A DNA stretch of 64,000 nucleotides from Cryptomeria japonica (GCF_030272615.1 NC_081405.1:647992420-648056419); one strand, 5' to 3'. Counted from the first letter of the stretch, positions 1 through 12,375 are shown. Numbers and translations are program-made. The notes: generated by a model from the letters alone, not told the origin.

Positions 1-1240
1 TATTGATTTAATAGGATGCCCCAACTCTTGATTGCTAAATTCTGGTATGATGGTGCCCCCTTGAGAGATTAATTGAGATAATTGATCCTTGGAGTTTTTG
101 TGAAATTGATATCTCGATAGATTTGATTTAATTTCTGCAACTGTGGTTTGATGAAAATGCAAGTTATTTGATTAGCTTGATTGATTAGATTGATTGAGAT
201 TTAGTTTGGTTTTAGGAAGGATACATCCTGTATAAAACAACGATGATCAAAGCGTCTGGTTTCAGGAAGGATTCACCCTGTATAAGACATGATCAAAATG
301 TTTGGTTTCAAGAAAGATACATCCTATATAAGACATGATTCAAAATTGATTATGTTTGGTTGATTGATTTGATTTTATAAGGTTGATTAGATAAAGAACT
401 GACTATTTGTTGATATCAAGTTGCAGAAATATTTGGATATGTTGATTGTTGATTCTGTTGAGGGAGATAGCATAATATTTTCACTAGGTTGATAATATCA
501 TGAGAGAGATATGAGTCATTAGTCTGATTGTGTATACACTTGTGATGATTCTTTGATGATTCTTGTGATAGATTTGACCTTGGATAAAAGGAGCATGCGA
601 GATCCCATGCAAGAATGAAATGCAAGCTAAAATGCAAAGGAATGACCAGACCAGTCACTGGATTATTGCATTTTTGTCATCATTGAGCTTTTTGAATGTG
701 GGAAGTGAGTGCAAACATTGATGGTATAATTAAACCATGATGACCTGAGTACTTCTTTCCTGGATTTTGATATAGCAAGTTAGCACAAGCATCGAGGTAT
801 AATTGAACCGTGATGACCTAAATGTTGCTTGTGTAAAACAGGCAATATTAAACATTTCAATACGTAAATCAGAAATGTCTTCAATGATACTCTGATGATC
901 ATGTCCTGAGACAAATTTGCACATATTAATGATTAATTTTCAAATAGCAGACACAAAAAATATCATGTTTCTTCCTTGTTCCTCTAGTTAAAGTTATGCT
1001 AGAGTCACTCAAAAATCAAGATAGCAAAAAGCAATATAGAAATGTTGAACAATAATGTTAAAATCATTATCCAAAAGATATCATCCATTGTAAAGTGTGT
1101 GATGTGCTTAGAGTGACTTTGTGATAGCTTGATAATTGATAGTTTGATCTCGTGTTCAACGTTGGATGTGTCTCAATTTTCGCTTGATATGAGTTGTCTA
1201 ACTATTTCTTCTACCTATTTGATTAAGCTCAAAATGATCA
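1..1240 (-). repeat. 3' LTR remnant of the Tat-type element
   Basis: This stretch lies directly downstream, on the minus strand, of a polypurine tract and has no coding potential. On the minus strand it would start with TG at 1,240. The matching 5' LTR was not found upstream of gag, so the assignment rests on position. The interval also holds two diverged copies of a phrase with core accatgatgacctga near 715-750 and 795-825. Short ORFs here are not credible genes. Confidence 0.45.
204..348. repeat. three imperfect tandem repeats of about 50-60 bp
   Basis: The phrase ggtttcaggaaggatacatc followed by ctgtataagacatgatcaaa recurs three times with substitutions (starts near 208, 258 and 303). It sits inside the presumed LTR, where such short arrays often lie in the U3 promoter region. 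Confidence 0.7.
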
Positions 1241-1242
1241 AG

Positions 1243-1258
1243 AGTTTTGCCCCCAGCT
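1243..1258 (-). other. polypurine tract of the Tat-type element
   Basis: On the minus strand this reads agctgggggcaaaact and lies just before the presumed LTR start. A related tract (ggggcaaaat) lies about 20 bp upstream. G-runs followed by CAAAA are typical plus-strand priming sites of this lineage. Confidence 0.5.
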
Positions 1259-1559
1259 AGGTGCAGGATTTTGCCCCAAGCCTAGAAACAAAGTCATTAT
1301 GATATATCTAATGATCCAAACCATGGTGACAAAGTAGCTATGATGCCTAAGTATGTACAAATGCTTATGATGGATATGGATGATGCTGATGTAGGATGAA
1401 TGCAAGTGGAAAAATGAATGAACTAATAGATGGAAGAGCTAGCAGACAGATAGCGCCTATTTGCCAGGTTTTCACCATCTATTTTTATTGTACTTTTTTT
1501 CATATTTGATTTTTTTTTGACTGTTTTTTAGTTTTCTAATTTTTTCAAACATAGAATTT

Positions 1560-2650
1560 CCTCTGGTGCATGCTATTGATAGGTTCCTCGAGTTGATCTC
1601 TATCTTGTGTTGAAAGCTAATATGCTCCTAATCCAAATACGGTTGTGACCACAAATGGACCTAACTAGTTTGGTTCAAATTTTCCTTTCTTTTCTCGATC
1701 TACGTGGTTGCATGAATTTTCCTTTAGCACTAGTTCTCCCACTTGAAAGACTCATGGTTTAACCATATGATTATAACTTCGGCACATTCTTTGCTGATAT
1801 ACCTTTAGATGATCAAAGGAATTTTGTCTTCATTCTTGGATCAGTTCTAACTCTTGCAGTCTAGATACTCTTTGTTCTTCATCTGGGATGAGTCTGTTTA
1901 GTGATACATGTAGAGAGGGTATCTCTACTTTGATTGGCAATATGGCTTCTGATCCATATACAAGAGAGAAAGGAGTGACACTTGTTGGTGTGCGGATACT
2001 AGTACGGTAAGCCCATAGAGCAGGGTTCAATTGAATATGCTAATCTTTCCCAACATTATTCACTATCTTTTTAATGATTTTCAGAATAGTGTTTTTTAGA
2101 TGCTTCTGCTTGCCCATTTCCCTGTGGGTAATATGGTGTGGAGAATTTGTTCTAGATTTTGAACTTCTCACATAGCTCTTGTACATCTTGATTTTTGAAT
2201 GGTCGCCCATTATCACTGATAATGGTCATTGGTATTCCATAGTGACAGATGATGTAATTCAAGATAAATGCAACAATTTGTTTTCCTATGATATTGATGA
2301 GAGGTACCGCCTCAATCCATTTCATAAAATATTCTGTAGCTACAAGTATAAATTTGTGACCATTAGATGAAGAAGGATTTATCTTTCCTACTAGATCCAG
2401 ACCCCATTGGCAAAAAGGTAAAGATGTTGCTAAAGTATGAAGTTCTTGTGTTGGTCCATGGATCAAATTCCCATGGATCTGACATTGTTTGCATGTTCTT
2501 GCTATTTGAAAAGAATCTTGTTCCATAATTGGCCAATAATAGCCCTAGTGTATGAGTTTCTTCAAAAGGGTAAGACCAATTGAATGAGTGCCACAAATGT
2601 CATTATGGACTTCATGTAAGGCCTTCTCAGATTCTTCTTGTTTGAGACAT
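1560..2650 (-). pseudogene. integrase of the Tat-type element (broken)
   Basis: Minus-strand translation of 2,526-2,152 shows the end of the HHCC zinc-binding region (CKQCQIHG), the first catalytic Asp in WGLDLVGKI and the second in ISDNGRPF. The segment 2,030-1,830 continues with WAYRTSIRTPT and the VYGSEAILP block seen in plant Ty3 integrases. Frames change between 2,152 and 2,030 and stops precede 2,526, so the gene is broken. The catalytic core should insert element cDNA into chromatin; no chromodomain is visible, as expected for Tat elements. Confidence 0.8.
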
Positions 2651-2895
2651 CACAAGAGGGTACCATCTAGACCTCGTTTAAATAGTGTATCTACGACGAG
2701 AGTAAAATGGGATGATTAGCGAATAAAGTTTCTCTTTTGATTCTTTGATAAGTCTGGAGGTAAGATGTTATCTTTCAGGTATGTGTAAGTTTGGCCATAG
2801 TAGGAGGAATCATGTCCAATGAGTTGATAGATGATTTGGGAATCAGGACAATTAAAGGCCGGATGAAACAACTCTTCTACCAAAAATTCATAACG

Positions 2896-3330
2896 CTATT
2901 GATTTTCCTGTGTTTGTAATAGAGAAGCAAGTGTAGCCATGGCGTCTGCTGCTTTATTATCATTTCTTGGAATCTGTTCAAAAGTTATTTCTACAAAGTA
3001 TTTCTTGATATCATCCACCATCTTTTTATAAGGCATTAGCTTTTCGTCCTTTGTTTGATAGTCATCATTGATTTGATTAATGTCGAGCTGAGAGTCTCCA
3101 AAGACTTGAAGTTGTGTAATGTTCCATTCTATAGCCATTTTGATCCCTATTACCAATGCTTCATACTCTATGGTATTATTGGTGCATGGAAAGCTTAATT
3201 TGTATGCTTTTGGGATTATATGACCTTGTGGTGTTATGAATAGAATTCCTGCTCTTGATCCGTGTTGTGTATATGAACCATAAAAGTATAGTTGCCATTC
3301 TTTTGTTGTGACTGTTAGGATATCAACATC
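2896..3330 (-). pseudogene. archaeal-type second RNase H (aRH) of the Tat-type element
   Basis: The minus-strand phrases NNTIEYEALVIGIKMA, QVFGDSQLDINQIN and QIPRNDNKAADAMATLAS match the extra RNase H that marks the Tat/Ogre branch. The usual first catalytic Asp in a YFDGS-like block is read here as LYFYGSYTQ, so that residue appears changed to Tyr. The later Asp in VFGDSQ and the Asp in KAADAMA are retained. It lies between the standard RNase H and integrase, the usual position. An in-frame stop near 3,343 separates it from the upstream RNase H. Confidence 0.78.
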
Positions 3331-3342
3331 AAGAAACTCAAT

Positions 3343-4720
3343 CTATAAAGGATGGTCATCTTGAAGTGGTGTTTCTGCTAGTTGATCTATGATAACTTGT
3401 CCTTTGATAGATTTTCTATCAACATATTCAATATCAAATTTGCTTAGATTCATGATCCATTTTGCTAGTTGTCCTGTCAATGTGGCTTTGCTAAGTAAAT
3501 ATTTTAGAGGATCAATTCTAGCTATCAACTTGATGGAGTGAGATAGTAGATAGTGTTGTAGTTTTTGAGAAGAAAAAACTATTGCCAATCATGCTTTTTT
3601 TGTTGATGAATAGTTGATCTCATATCCCACTAGTGTTTTGTTGATATAGTAGATGGCTCGTTCTTTTCCTTCCTTATCTTGTTGTGCAAGCAAAACTCCC
3701 AATGATGCTTCAATAGTTGATAAATGGAGTAAGAATGGCTTTCCTAGAATTGGTGACATTAGAATAGGTGGTTGCATGAGATATGCCTTGATCTTATCGA
3801 ATGCTTCTTCACATTGATGGTCCCATTTGAAATTAACATGTTTGTGTAATAGATGTGTGAATGGTTGAAATTTATCTGCTAATTGAGAAACAAATATTTT
3901 GATTGACTCGAGTCTTTCTTGTAGTGATCTTAGTTGACTGATATTCTTGGGAGATACCATTTCCATGATTTCTTTAACCTTAGCTAGATCTACTTCGATA
4001 CCTCTAGCTAAAACAATGTATCCCAATAGCTTTCTTGAAGTGACACCAAAGGCACATTTCTTAGGGTTTAGTCATAGCTTGTATTGTTCTAACCTATCAA
4101 ATATCTTTTCTAGTATCTCTATATGTTCTTCTCTGTTGTATGATTTAGCTAATATGTCATCCACATAGTCTTCCCTAAATGTATGCATCATGTCATGAAA
4201 TATAGTTATCATAGGTCTTTGATATGTAGCACCTATGTTCTTTAATCCAAAAGGCATGATGTTCGAGTAGAAAGTACCCCATGGACATGTGAAAGCTATC
4301 TTTTCTTGATCTTCAGGTGCTATTTTGATCTGATTGTATCCAGAAAAACCATCCATTAGAGAAAACATGGAGTGTCCAACAGTTAAATCTACAAGGATGT
4401 TGATGTCAAGCAAAGGAAATTCATCCTTTAGACATGCATTATTAAGAGCTCTGAAGTCTATGCATATTCTGATGCTTTTATCTAGTTTTGAAATACGAAC
4501 AATATTGGATACCCATTGAGGATATGCTATAGGTCTGATAAATATGACATCCATTAATTTCTTTAGTTCTACCTTGACTAGAAGAGCAATATGAGATGCA
4601 TTTTCCTTAACTTTTGTTTAACTAGTTTAGCTCTTGGACTAACATTCAATTGATGCATAATAAGCTCTAGATCTAACCTTGGCATGTTTGCATATGACCA
4701 GGCAAAATTGATTTGCCTTC
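3343..4720 (-). pseudogene. reverse transcriptase and RNase H of the Tat-type element
   Basis: The RT palm is read from about 4,720: AWSYANMPRLDLELIMHQ leads in, then RICIDFRALNNA, FSLMDGFSGYNQIKI, TFYSNIMPFGLKN and the catalytic box YVDDILAKS. The connection and RNase H follow at 4,026-3,343, with LHLSTIEASLGVLLAQQD where a catalytic Asp is normally expected in the DAS position. Stops at about 4,072, 3,589 and 3,343 and a frame change after 4,578 break the polyprotein. Known role: copying element RNA into DNA and removing the RNA strand. Confidence 0.85.
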
Positions 4721-5612
4721 GTTTGAAGAATTCCATATATTGTTGCATTTCTACCTCTAATAAAGATGTTGCTGGATGAAGAATCTTTAGTTGTTTTGTT
4801 GTGCCAATGTTAACTGCCTCTGTTGGTTTGATTAAAATGGATGACCTTTCTTGATAGTGTTCAGGTAAAGTGTCAAATCTCCCATCTTCTGGCACCTCAA
4901 GGAGGTTTTCACCATTAGATGCATCCTTTGTTTTTACTTTTTCTTGGTCTAATGTTGCCAATAAATGGTTTTCAACATTAGACTTGATATTCTTTTCTTT
5001 ATTTTCACTTTCGCGACTAGGAGATTTGGCACCCACTTGATTGGAATATGCGTTGTTGACATTCTTGGTGAGAGTTATTATGGGTTTGATTGTGTTAAGA
5101 TATACAGATATGGCATGGTCATTTGGAAAGGTATCAATGGTGGTATGTCCTTCATTTTCCCAATCAATAAGCTCGAGGTGGATTAGAGGTAAGGGATCTT
5201 CAGGTTGGTATGTTTTGAGGGTTTCAAGGGTCATGATGGATATATCAAAGTTTTCAATATGTATGTCGATGTCTAGGATGGTACTCTCATTAGAATGACC
5301 TTGCGTAAGAAATTCTTGATCATCCTCAGTTAAGTCCAAGTCAGCCGAATGTGATTCTAATTCAAGTGAACTAGTTCCTGACATTTGTCCTGCATACGTG
5401 TGAACTACATTGACTCCTACATCTTCTTCAAAGTAATTTTCTTCAACTGATTCTTCAGAGTGATAGGAATCCCATTCCCATTCATTAGAATCTATATCAC
5501 TTGTAGCTTGTAGTCTATAGATTTGGTCATATAGCATTTCTTCCTCTTTTCTGGCTATACTTTTCCTTCTTTCATATTCAACCTCTTCAGGACTGAAATT
5601 GAGTTTTGTCAA
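4578..5612 (-). pseudogene. acidic spacer between protease and RT of the Tat-type element
   Basis: A 344-codon open stretch on the minus strand. It is rich in Asp and Glu and has low complexity until its last 60 residues, where it becomes the conserved lead-in to RT (QINFAWSYANMPRLDLELIM and PRAKLVKQKLRKM). It begins with KLNFSPEEVEYERRK. Such poorly conserved spacers are usual in Tat/Ogre polyproteins. It ends in a frameshift relative to the RT fragment at 4,554. There is no reason to see it as a separate gene. Confidence 0.7.
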
Positions 5613-5668
5613 ATTTTCTATGAGTTCTCCTAGACTTATATTAGCTTCTTTCTTGTATTGATTGAGAT

Positions 5669-6146
5669 TTAATGCTTCTTAAGAGATGCTTTTATTTTGT
5701 TTCTCTTTTTGATTTGAAGCTTGCTTCTTTTGCCATTTTGTGTTTGCTTGTGCTTGTTGCTTAGCTGATTTTTCTTCCCTTTCAATTGCCAGTTGTTGTT
5801 GTTTGTTTTCATATTCCTCTTGTTGTTGACTAAAAGATGTGTCTTCTGGTAAATTAACTTGTCCATACCCTAATCCTATTTTGTCATTGGTCTACTGAGT
5901 GTAAGGTTGAATTGGTTTTGAGATACCTTCTTTTCTTTTTCCTATAGGACCTGTTCTGATGTATCCCATCCTTCGAAGAATGTTGAATCCTTTTCCATAT
6001 TTTTCTGTAGGTATTCTAACATTGTTGACCTTTTGTTGAACTTCTTCATCTTTGTATAGCCACTGTAGCACATCTTTGTCTTCTATTTCCTCTGATAAGG
6101 TTCTAGCTTTAACAAATGCTCCATCAAATATTGGAAGATGTTTCAC
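5669..6146 (-). pseudogene. G-patch-containing linker of the Tat-type element
   Basis: The minus-strand segment 6,146-5,892 includes KYGKGFNILRRMGYIRTGPI, a glycine-rich pattern like a G-patch (an RNA-binding module), just before the acidic spacer. G-patch-like blocks at this place are known in plant Ty3 elements and some retroviruses. The following stretch to 5,669 is Gln/Lys/Asn-rich low-complexity sequence. Stops separate both from their neighbours. Confidence 0.6.
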
Positions 6147-6167
6147 AATTGGTTGTTGTTTAGAGTT

Positions 6168-6498
6168 TTATGGTTTTCCCAAGGATTTAGGAGAAAGTGG
6201 TAATTGTGATATTGAGTATTCTTCATTCCCTCGGTCTCTTAGCTGCATTTTTTTCTCCATGCTTGATAAAATAGATGCAAATGATTGTTCCTTGGATTGT
6301 GTTTTTGACGTTGTTGCCTTCCTATTATGTGGAACAATGACTTCTTGAGCCATTTTTAGATTGATGTAGTATTGGAATGGATTTGCATCTATGAAGATTG
6401 TGATTTCTTGTCCCTCATAGGGAAATTTGACACATTGATGATATGTTGATGGTACAACTTGTAATTCATGTATCCATGGTCTCCCTAGGAGTACATTA
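6168..6498 (-). pseudogene. C-terminal half of the Tat-type protease, cut by the nested insertion
   Basis: The segment starts with LLGRPWIHELQVVPSTYHQ and CVKFPYEGQEITI, the conserved end of Ty3-type aspartic proteases. The N-terminal half resumes at 13,198 on the far side of the insertion and reads LDFSYNV at the junction, so removing the inserted element joins the two halves. The residues of the open frame upstream of 6,498 belong to the inserted LTR, not to the protease. Confidence 0.8.
6494..6498. repeat. target-site duplication catta (left copy)
   Basis: Identical to 13,193-13,197 on the other side of the nested element. It lies inside the protease coding region of the older Tat-type element. 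Confidence 0.9.
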
Positions 6499-7302
6499 TG
6501 TTGGCAAATGCACACTCCAATGAGAAATTGTAGGTGATTGAAGGTATTGTCATTGATGGCAACCTTACAATCATGTGATACCGGCAGGAAGACACAGGCA
6601 CCGACACTGATAGACTCTACACTAGCATACAGATCACCGACACCAAAAGAAAAATTACCGACACCCTGGCCGACAAAATTTTTGTATAAATATATTTTGT
6701 AATTAATTCTAAAATCTTTTGTAAGACAACTTGGTAGACTGTAATATGACTCATATATGTATGAGATCATTGTAGATCATTTAGGTGATATACATAGATA
6801 GAGTGATGGAAAGATTAATGCAGACCTAATATGCGAATTATAAGGTAGACATAGGATAAGGGTTTATGTATGTAGCAGAGCATAAATCGGTACTGAATCT
6901 AGCATAGTGGATGCTAATCTGAAGTAGTACAAGACATTGGATTAGTATAATCCATTTTGTAAGTCAGTATGACTTCTTTGTAGTTGAGCAGTGAGCTCTA
7001 GGCACTTGGCCTTCCTGCATGTGCAGGCCCCTATTGTAAGCAGTAATATTCTCTTATTGGCCAGTAAGTGAATATTTTGGGTCACAAATCCCACTAAGGC
7101 TTTTCCCAGACTGGGTTTCCTTGTTAAAATATTGTGTCATGGTGTGTCTCTTATGTTGTGGTCGCTATTCTTATTTAATGCATTATTTTTGGTTTACCGA
7201 TACATAGTTTTGATATGATTTTCATGTTATAAGTTAAGAAAATTATTATGCCAGGCAAATATTGTTTCACCCCCCCTCTCAGTATCTTTGGGAATCCTAA
7301 CA
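6499..7302 (+). repeat. left LTR of the 6.7-kb nested element
   Basis: It aligns end to end with 12,388-13,192, with scattered substitutions. A TATA-like run (ttgtataaatatattttg) lies near 6,684. The conserved tail has a C-run followed by tctcagtatctt. A small ORF from 7,248 starts inside this LTR and is not a separate gene. Confidence 0.92.
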
Positions 7303-7304
7303 AT

Positions 7305-7321
7305 TGGTATCAGATCCTGGT
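7305..7321 (+). other. primer binding site (tRNA-iMet type)
   Basis: Two bases after the LTR end the sequence tggtatcagatcctggt matches the 3' end complement of plant initiator-Met tRNA (tggtatcagagc), with one visible mismatch in the core. Minus-strand cDNA synthesis would start here. Confidence 0.85.
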
Positions 7322-7373
7322 CCTCTATTTTCAAAAACCTAACATCTTGAGGAAGATCTTGACACTGGTAGAG

Positions 7374-8473
7374 ATGAAAATTTTGAGAAAGCAATTGGAA
7401 ACAACTCTTTCAAACTATGATGTAGAAAAAGTAAAGAATATCAAATTTGAGAATGATCTGAAGGCTGCACAATATATCATTCAAGGAATTTAAGAAAATT
7501 TCACTATAGCAAGGAATAAAAGAAGAGAACTTTGTGAAAAGATGCAGAATGATGAAGATAAAAAGGAAACTCTTAATGATCTAGTGAACCAACTGAGACA
7601 AGAGAACGGTACAATGAAGAATGAGATGTAGGATATGACTATGAGATTTCGTAAAGAAATTGAAGATAGAAAAAAGAATGAAGATGATTTGGCTAGAAGA
7701 CTAAATGATGCTAGAAATGAAAACACGAGACTCAGTCATGAAAATGATATGTTGAAGACAGATTTGATGCATACACAAAATGACAGAATTGAACCCATTA
7801 GATAGAAAGAAATGTTGGAGAATGAACTGATTGCTGCAAAATAACACAAGGAGAAATTCAAGAAAAGTTCAAAAGAACTTGTTGACATGCTGAAGAATCA
7901 GAAACCTAACTAATGGTGATACAAATGGCCTTGGCTTTGAAATTGGTGAAAGCTTCGGTATTGCAAACAATCATGATCATAGTAAACCAGTAAGACAACC
8001 TAATGCTTACAAATTCAATGGGAAATGCTTTAACTGTAACAAGTATGGTCATAGAGAAAATCAGTGTAGATCTAGAAATTATCAGAACACTAATCCACCC
8101 ACCGGTCAATGTTCTAAATGCAACAAAATTGGTCATAATTCAAAAAATTGCAGAATGAATGTAAGATGTTATGTTTGTGGAAGATTTGGACACTTATCTA
8201 ATCAATGCAGAACACATAGTAGCATAGGATATGGGAAAGATATTTAGAAAAATGATGTGACTTGTTATGCTTGTAACAAAATTGGACATATTGCAAAATT
8301 TTGTAGAAGCAAGAATTCACCAACAAATAACAAAGGTCTTATTTTGAAAGGTAAAGAAAAAATTGAAGAGGTAAAGCAAGAATTCTCAAGTCAGATTAGA
8401 ATATTGATGGGAATACTCCTCCACTAGTAGACCAGAATATCACTCCACCGGCAGGAGACTCTTCATCTAACTA
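7374..8473 (+). pseudogene. gag-like ORF1: coiled coil plus four CCHC zinc knuckles (broken)
   Basis: The first Met after the primer site in the leading frame is at 7,374. To about 7,900 the frame encodes a Lys/Glu/Asn-rich coiled coil (phrases KKETLNDLVNQLRQENG and DDLARRLNDARNENTRLSHE). It is interrupted by stops near 7,491, 7,629, 7,803 and 7,842. After a frame change near 7,910-7,990 come four zinc knuckles. By position and composition this is the nucleocapsid part of a gag protein that would package element RNA. A typical copia capsid domain was not recognised, so the N-terminal part may be unusual or truncated. Confidence 0.65.
8026..8307 (+). other. array of four CCHC zinc knuckles
   Basis: Four C-x2-C-x4-H-x4-C motifs lie in one frame: CFNCNKYGHRENQC, CSKCNKIGHNSKNC, CYVCGRFGHLSNQC and CYACNKIGHIAKFC, the first Cys codons being at 8,026, 8,110, 8,167 and 8,263. 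A TAG lies between the third and fourth. Plant retroelement gags usually carry one or two such knuckles. Confidence 0.9.
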
Positions 8474-8781
8474 AAGGAAAATCCTTTGGGGGTTTAGCAA
8501 CAATCTGAAAAAAATATGCTAACATACCCTCCGTTGAAGGTGAGAAGTTGAAATTACTTCTTTACTGGAAGATGAGTTAAGTTGTGACTTAACCGACAAG
8601 CATTAAATGTTGTAGTTGGAGAAAATAACATTATAAAGCAAGTGTTTTGGCTCCTTTTTCATTCACCGAGCATTCAAATCTTTGAGAGCGTGGAAATTCC
8701 CGAGCGAAGGCATCCTTAGCAAAGAAGTGAAGCGGTTCATCCAAACACTCATCCTTAAGGCATATTGAGGTATTTATAACT

Positions 8782-11700
8782 ATGGCTTCCTCATCCACTC
8801 CTAAATTTATTGCAAACCCTACTGTGATTGAAGTAATCAAGCACCCTAGACCCGTATTCAAGCTTGTTCCCTAAATTGCGAAGAAAGATGATACCATAGG
8901 TGCATTTTCTCAAATTCCTAAGGGAGTAGTATATGCTAAAGACCCTAGGATATACATACATTGTCCTATAGATGAATTAGGAGATGATGAAATCAAGAAC
9001 ATGTATCGGACTTTGATTTGTGATGAGTCTAGAAATATCAAACCGGAACATAAGATAGTGGAAACCCTAGGTTTTACTGAAATCCTTAGTGTCCCAGATT
9101 TTCCCAAGGATGTTATAGGGATTATGATAAGAAGAGTGCATGGTGAATTCTTTTGGTTGGATTCAATCCATAAGATCACCAAAGAAGCAGTAAAGGTAGT
9201 AATACGGTTACCCTCCATCGATAGGAGGCCTGACAGAACTAAAAAGGTCTCTAATGACACAGTAATGGACCTAACCAGCACAACATTTGACAAAAGGTCT
9301 CTAAGGGTAAATGATGTGAAGGATATCAATGTCAGATTTGTCAGTATGATTTTAGGCTACAAGACTAAACATGCAAATAGATTAAATTCAGTATCAAGCC
9401 TATGTATCAAAAGTGCATATGATATGGTTAACAATAATGCTAGAATAGATGTGTGTGAATGGCTCAAAGATGAATTAATAGACAATCTGAAGAAGATAAA
9501 AGGAGATAAGAAAGGAACCTTTAGATTTGGAAATTTACTTGTATGTTTAATATTGTATATTAATAAGCAAGTACCTGGTATTGGTAGGAGAGATTTTGGT
9601 TTTGACATACCGGTAGGAAAGCAACTTTTGGATACACTAAACAACATGGGAGATAACAAGGAGAAGAACATAAATGAACATTTTCAGGCACTAAAAGCTC
9701 GAATGAAGACTAGAACAAGACTATCACAGGCAATTGTGGATAAATATCAAAAGGAAATATGTTTTATAATTAAGAAAGATGAAATTCGGATGGAGGTAGT
9801 TGTCCTTAGGACTATCTAGGTAACTGAAATGGGCTATGAAATAGATGATAACATCATAGAAACTTATGCAAAAACCCTCCTTGAAGCACCAAAGGAACCC
9901 ACTGAGAAAGTCTTTGGAAATGCAGAAACAATTGAAAGTGAGATTTAGTCAAGAAAAAGGGTTAAGAAAGTTGAACAAACTGTAAAGAAGGGAACCCGAC
10001 AGGCAAAGGTAATTAAGGAAGATGTTTTGAAACAAACTGGTATCAAGGAAAGTGAGCTGGAAGGACTTCAACTAGAAGCTCATCTTTCACTGATTGGAAC
10101 TTCTTCTGAGAGTGATATACCAACAGTATTCAAAAGGGTGGAAAGGAAAAGAAAACCCTCACCGGCACCCTCACCCACACCTAGGAGAACTAGACAAAAG
10201 CAATAGGTAGTAAGGCCTCCAGTAAAGAAGTTGAATCCTAAGAAGAAAAAGGTAAAACAAGACATTGCTCCACTAGATAAGCTCCTTAGTGAAATAACAA
10301 AGGATGGAAAGTTGAAGAACATTAGAAAACTATACAATACACTTTTTGCTGATGACAAAGAAAGCATAGAAAATAGTGTAATTCTGCACTTGGACATTTA
10401 CAAGAAATTTTTGATGGAAATTGTTGATGAAATACCTACTGATCCTTACAAAAGACTTGAAGCTAGAAGGATAGCTATTGTTGAGCTGGATAAGGAAATA
10501 AAAATTGAGAAATTACTTGCAGTTCACTTAGTGAACTCACCGAAAGAAATTGATCAATTAATCAGTGAGGCCAACTGGACAGTATTTTCAACTGGTCACC
10601 GACATGTAGCACTGATGGCAGGGAGAATGAATGAAATTTTAGAAGAGACTATGAATCAATGGGACATATTCTTTTTTGCAAAAGAGGAACAGGAAGAACT
10701 CAAAAGACCCAAGACTATCAAAGTATATAAAAAAGATAGGGATAAGCGGAAAGGTAAGGAAGGTGGACCTCCAAACCTAAAAATAACTGATAAATTACCC
10801 CCACCTCTTTCTGATACTCCACTAGTAGAAACAATTAACACTCAACCCACTATTGAGAGTATGGAGACTCCTCTAGAGGATACAAATCCTAAGTCTGAAG
10901 TTTCGTATACCATGAATATTGATACACAAGAGGTGAATATTGTGGTAGATAAGGAAACCATTGATGATAAGAAGAAAGATGTGGCTACTAAGCCATCGAC
11001 TGCAGATGTGAAAATTAATATTAGCACAGAGATAGAGAAACCGACAGAGGACTCTATGAAGAAACAATCAGAGAAACAGGGAATGAATAGTGCAAAGGCA
11101 AATGCATAGAAATTGGAAGTACATTTAGAGACTACATCTAAGAAACTGATAGTTGAGATCTTAGAGAAACTATCTAAGGCACTAGAACAGAAATAGGTTG
11201 ATGTACAAGTTCAAACTGAGACAATGCCACCGACAAAAACTGAAAAACCAAAACCTTTTCTAATAGAAATGCATACCCAATAATAGATCCTCCCAAGAAA
11301 GAGGAAAGCAAGGTTATTACTACAACCGACAACATGGAAATTGTAAAAATAGTTGGATAGACATTTGGTACTTCTATAGAAGAATTCTGGCCTACAAATG
11401 TAACAGAGGTCTTATTGGACTCAATAAAGAAAATCACAAATTGTAATGCACAAGCCTATAAGGCTATTGATGATACAATCCCCATTCTTAAATGGATAGC
11501 ACCCAAGTGCATTGTGGATAATAAAGATTCTTTAGGTCAACTAGACACATTGTCTAAATACATCACCAACAACATTTTGACAATTGATCAAATAAATGAG
11601 GACACATTTAAAGAGAAAATGAATAAAGAGAAAGAGAAATTCTTTGATGAAACAATAAAGAAGTGCATGGGACACATTGACACCCTTTTACGAGCACTAA

Positions 11701-12197
11701 ACAAACCAATAATGGAGTTTAAGGAACTCTATAGAGATACATGCAAGACAAATGTTCTGACAACAAATATAGACAAGGAAATAAGTAAGGTACAAAAGGA
11801 GATTGACAATATAGCCGATAACCTCATCGGTTCATCTGAACCATTATCAGTTACAGAGCAAAAGATACACAGTCTTGAATAAAAACTTGAGAAATTTGAA
11901 AATGAGAAAGACAAAATAAAAGGGAAGGCAAAAGACCTTAAATGTAAACTCAGCCCCAAAATGGAGTACCTCATCTCTATGAGTAAAGAGATCTCTGAAG
12001 CACTTGTTCAAAGACTCAAGACACCAGATGAACAAATACATCACCTCACTGGTACTATCCAAAGGACAAAGGCTGCACTGAAAGATAGTGAAAAGCTCAC
12101 TGAGAGTCTAAATTTGGTATTAGTAGAACTCTTTCAGATTGTAACCCACAGGATACAAGGATCTAGGAAGGAAACACACTCCACTGACAGTGAATGA
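8782..12197 (+). pseudogene. ORF2 of the nested element: about 1,140 codons, unknown function
   Basis: It starts with MASSSTPKFIANP at 8,782 and runs in one frame to about 11,270, with TAA or TAG at about 8,872, 9,817, 9,946, 10,204 and 11,107. After a frameshift it continues in another frame from about 11,400 to the TGA at 12,195. Residues 1-350 look globular (VHGEFFWLDSIHKITKEAV, DKRSLRVNDVKDIN, GTFRFGNLLVCLILYI). The middle is basic and proline-rich, and another globular block lies at about 10,231-10,720. The C-terminal third is acidic, then coiled coil (KEISKVQKEIDNIADNL). No polymerase, protease, integrase or membrane signature was seen. It sits where pol would be, directly before the purine tract. 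It may be an accessory or structural protein acting with ORF1; this is inference. Confidence 0.6.
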
Positions 12198-12375
12198 CAA
12201 CCTTTGTCATTGATTTCAAAGGGGGAGTAGTGAGATGAGAAAAATGATCAAAACATGACATCATTAGCTCAGGGGGAGCATGGATTTTTGACAACATAGT
12301 TTTGGTAAGAAATTCTTTTTGGACATCATTTTTGGACACTTTTTGATTTTTCGCATGAGTGTTGCCATCAATGCC

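Noticed and set aside
7305-7321. Primer sites (also 45,129 and 17,224) as tRNA gene fragments
   Set aside because: They match only the complement of the tRNA 3' end and each sits directly after an LTR, as expected for a primer site.
9357-9671. Minus-strand frames opposite ORF2 of the nested element (for example 8,910-9,329 and 10,080-10,397)
   Set aside because: They are antisense shadows of a long plus-strand coding frame and show no motifs.
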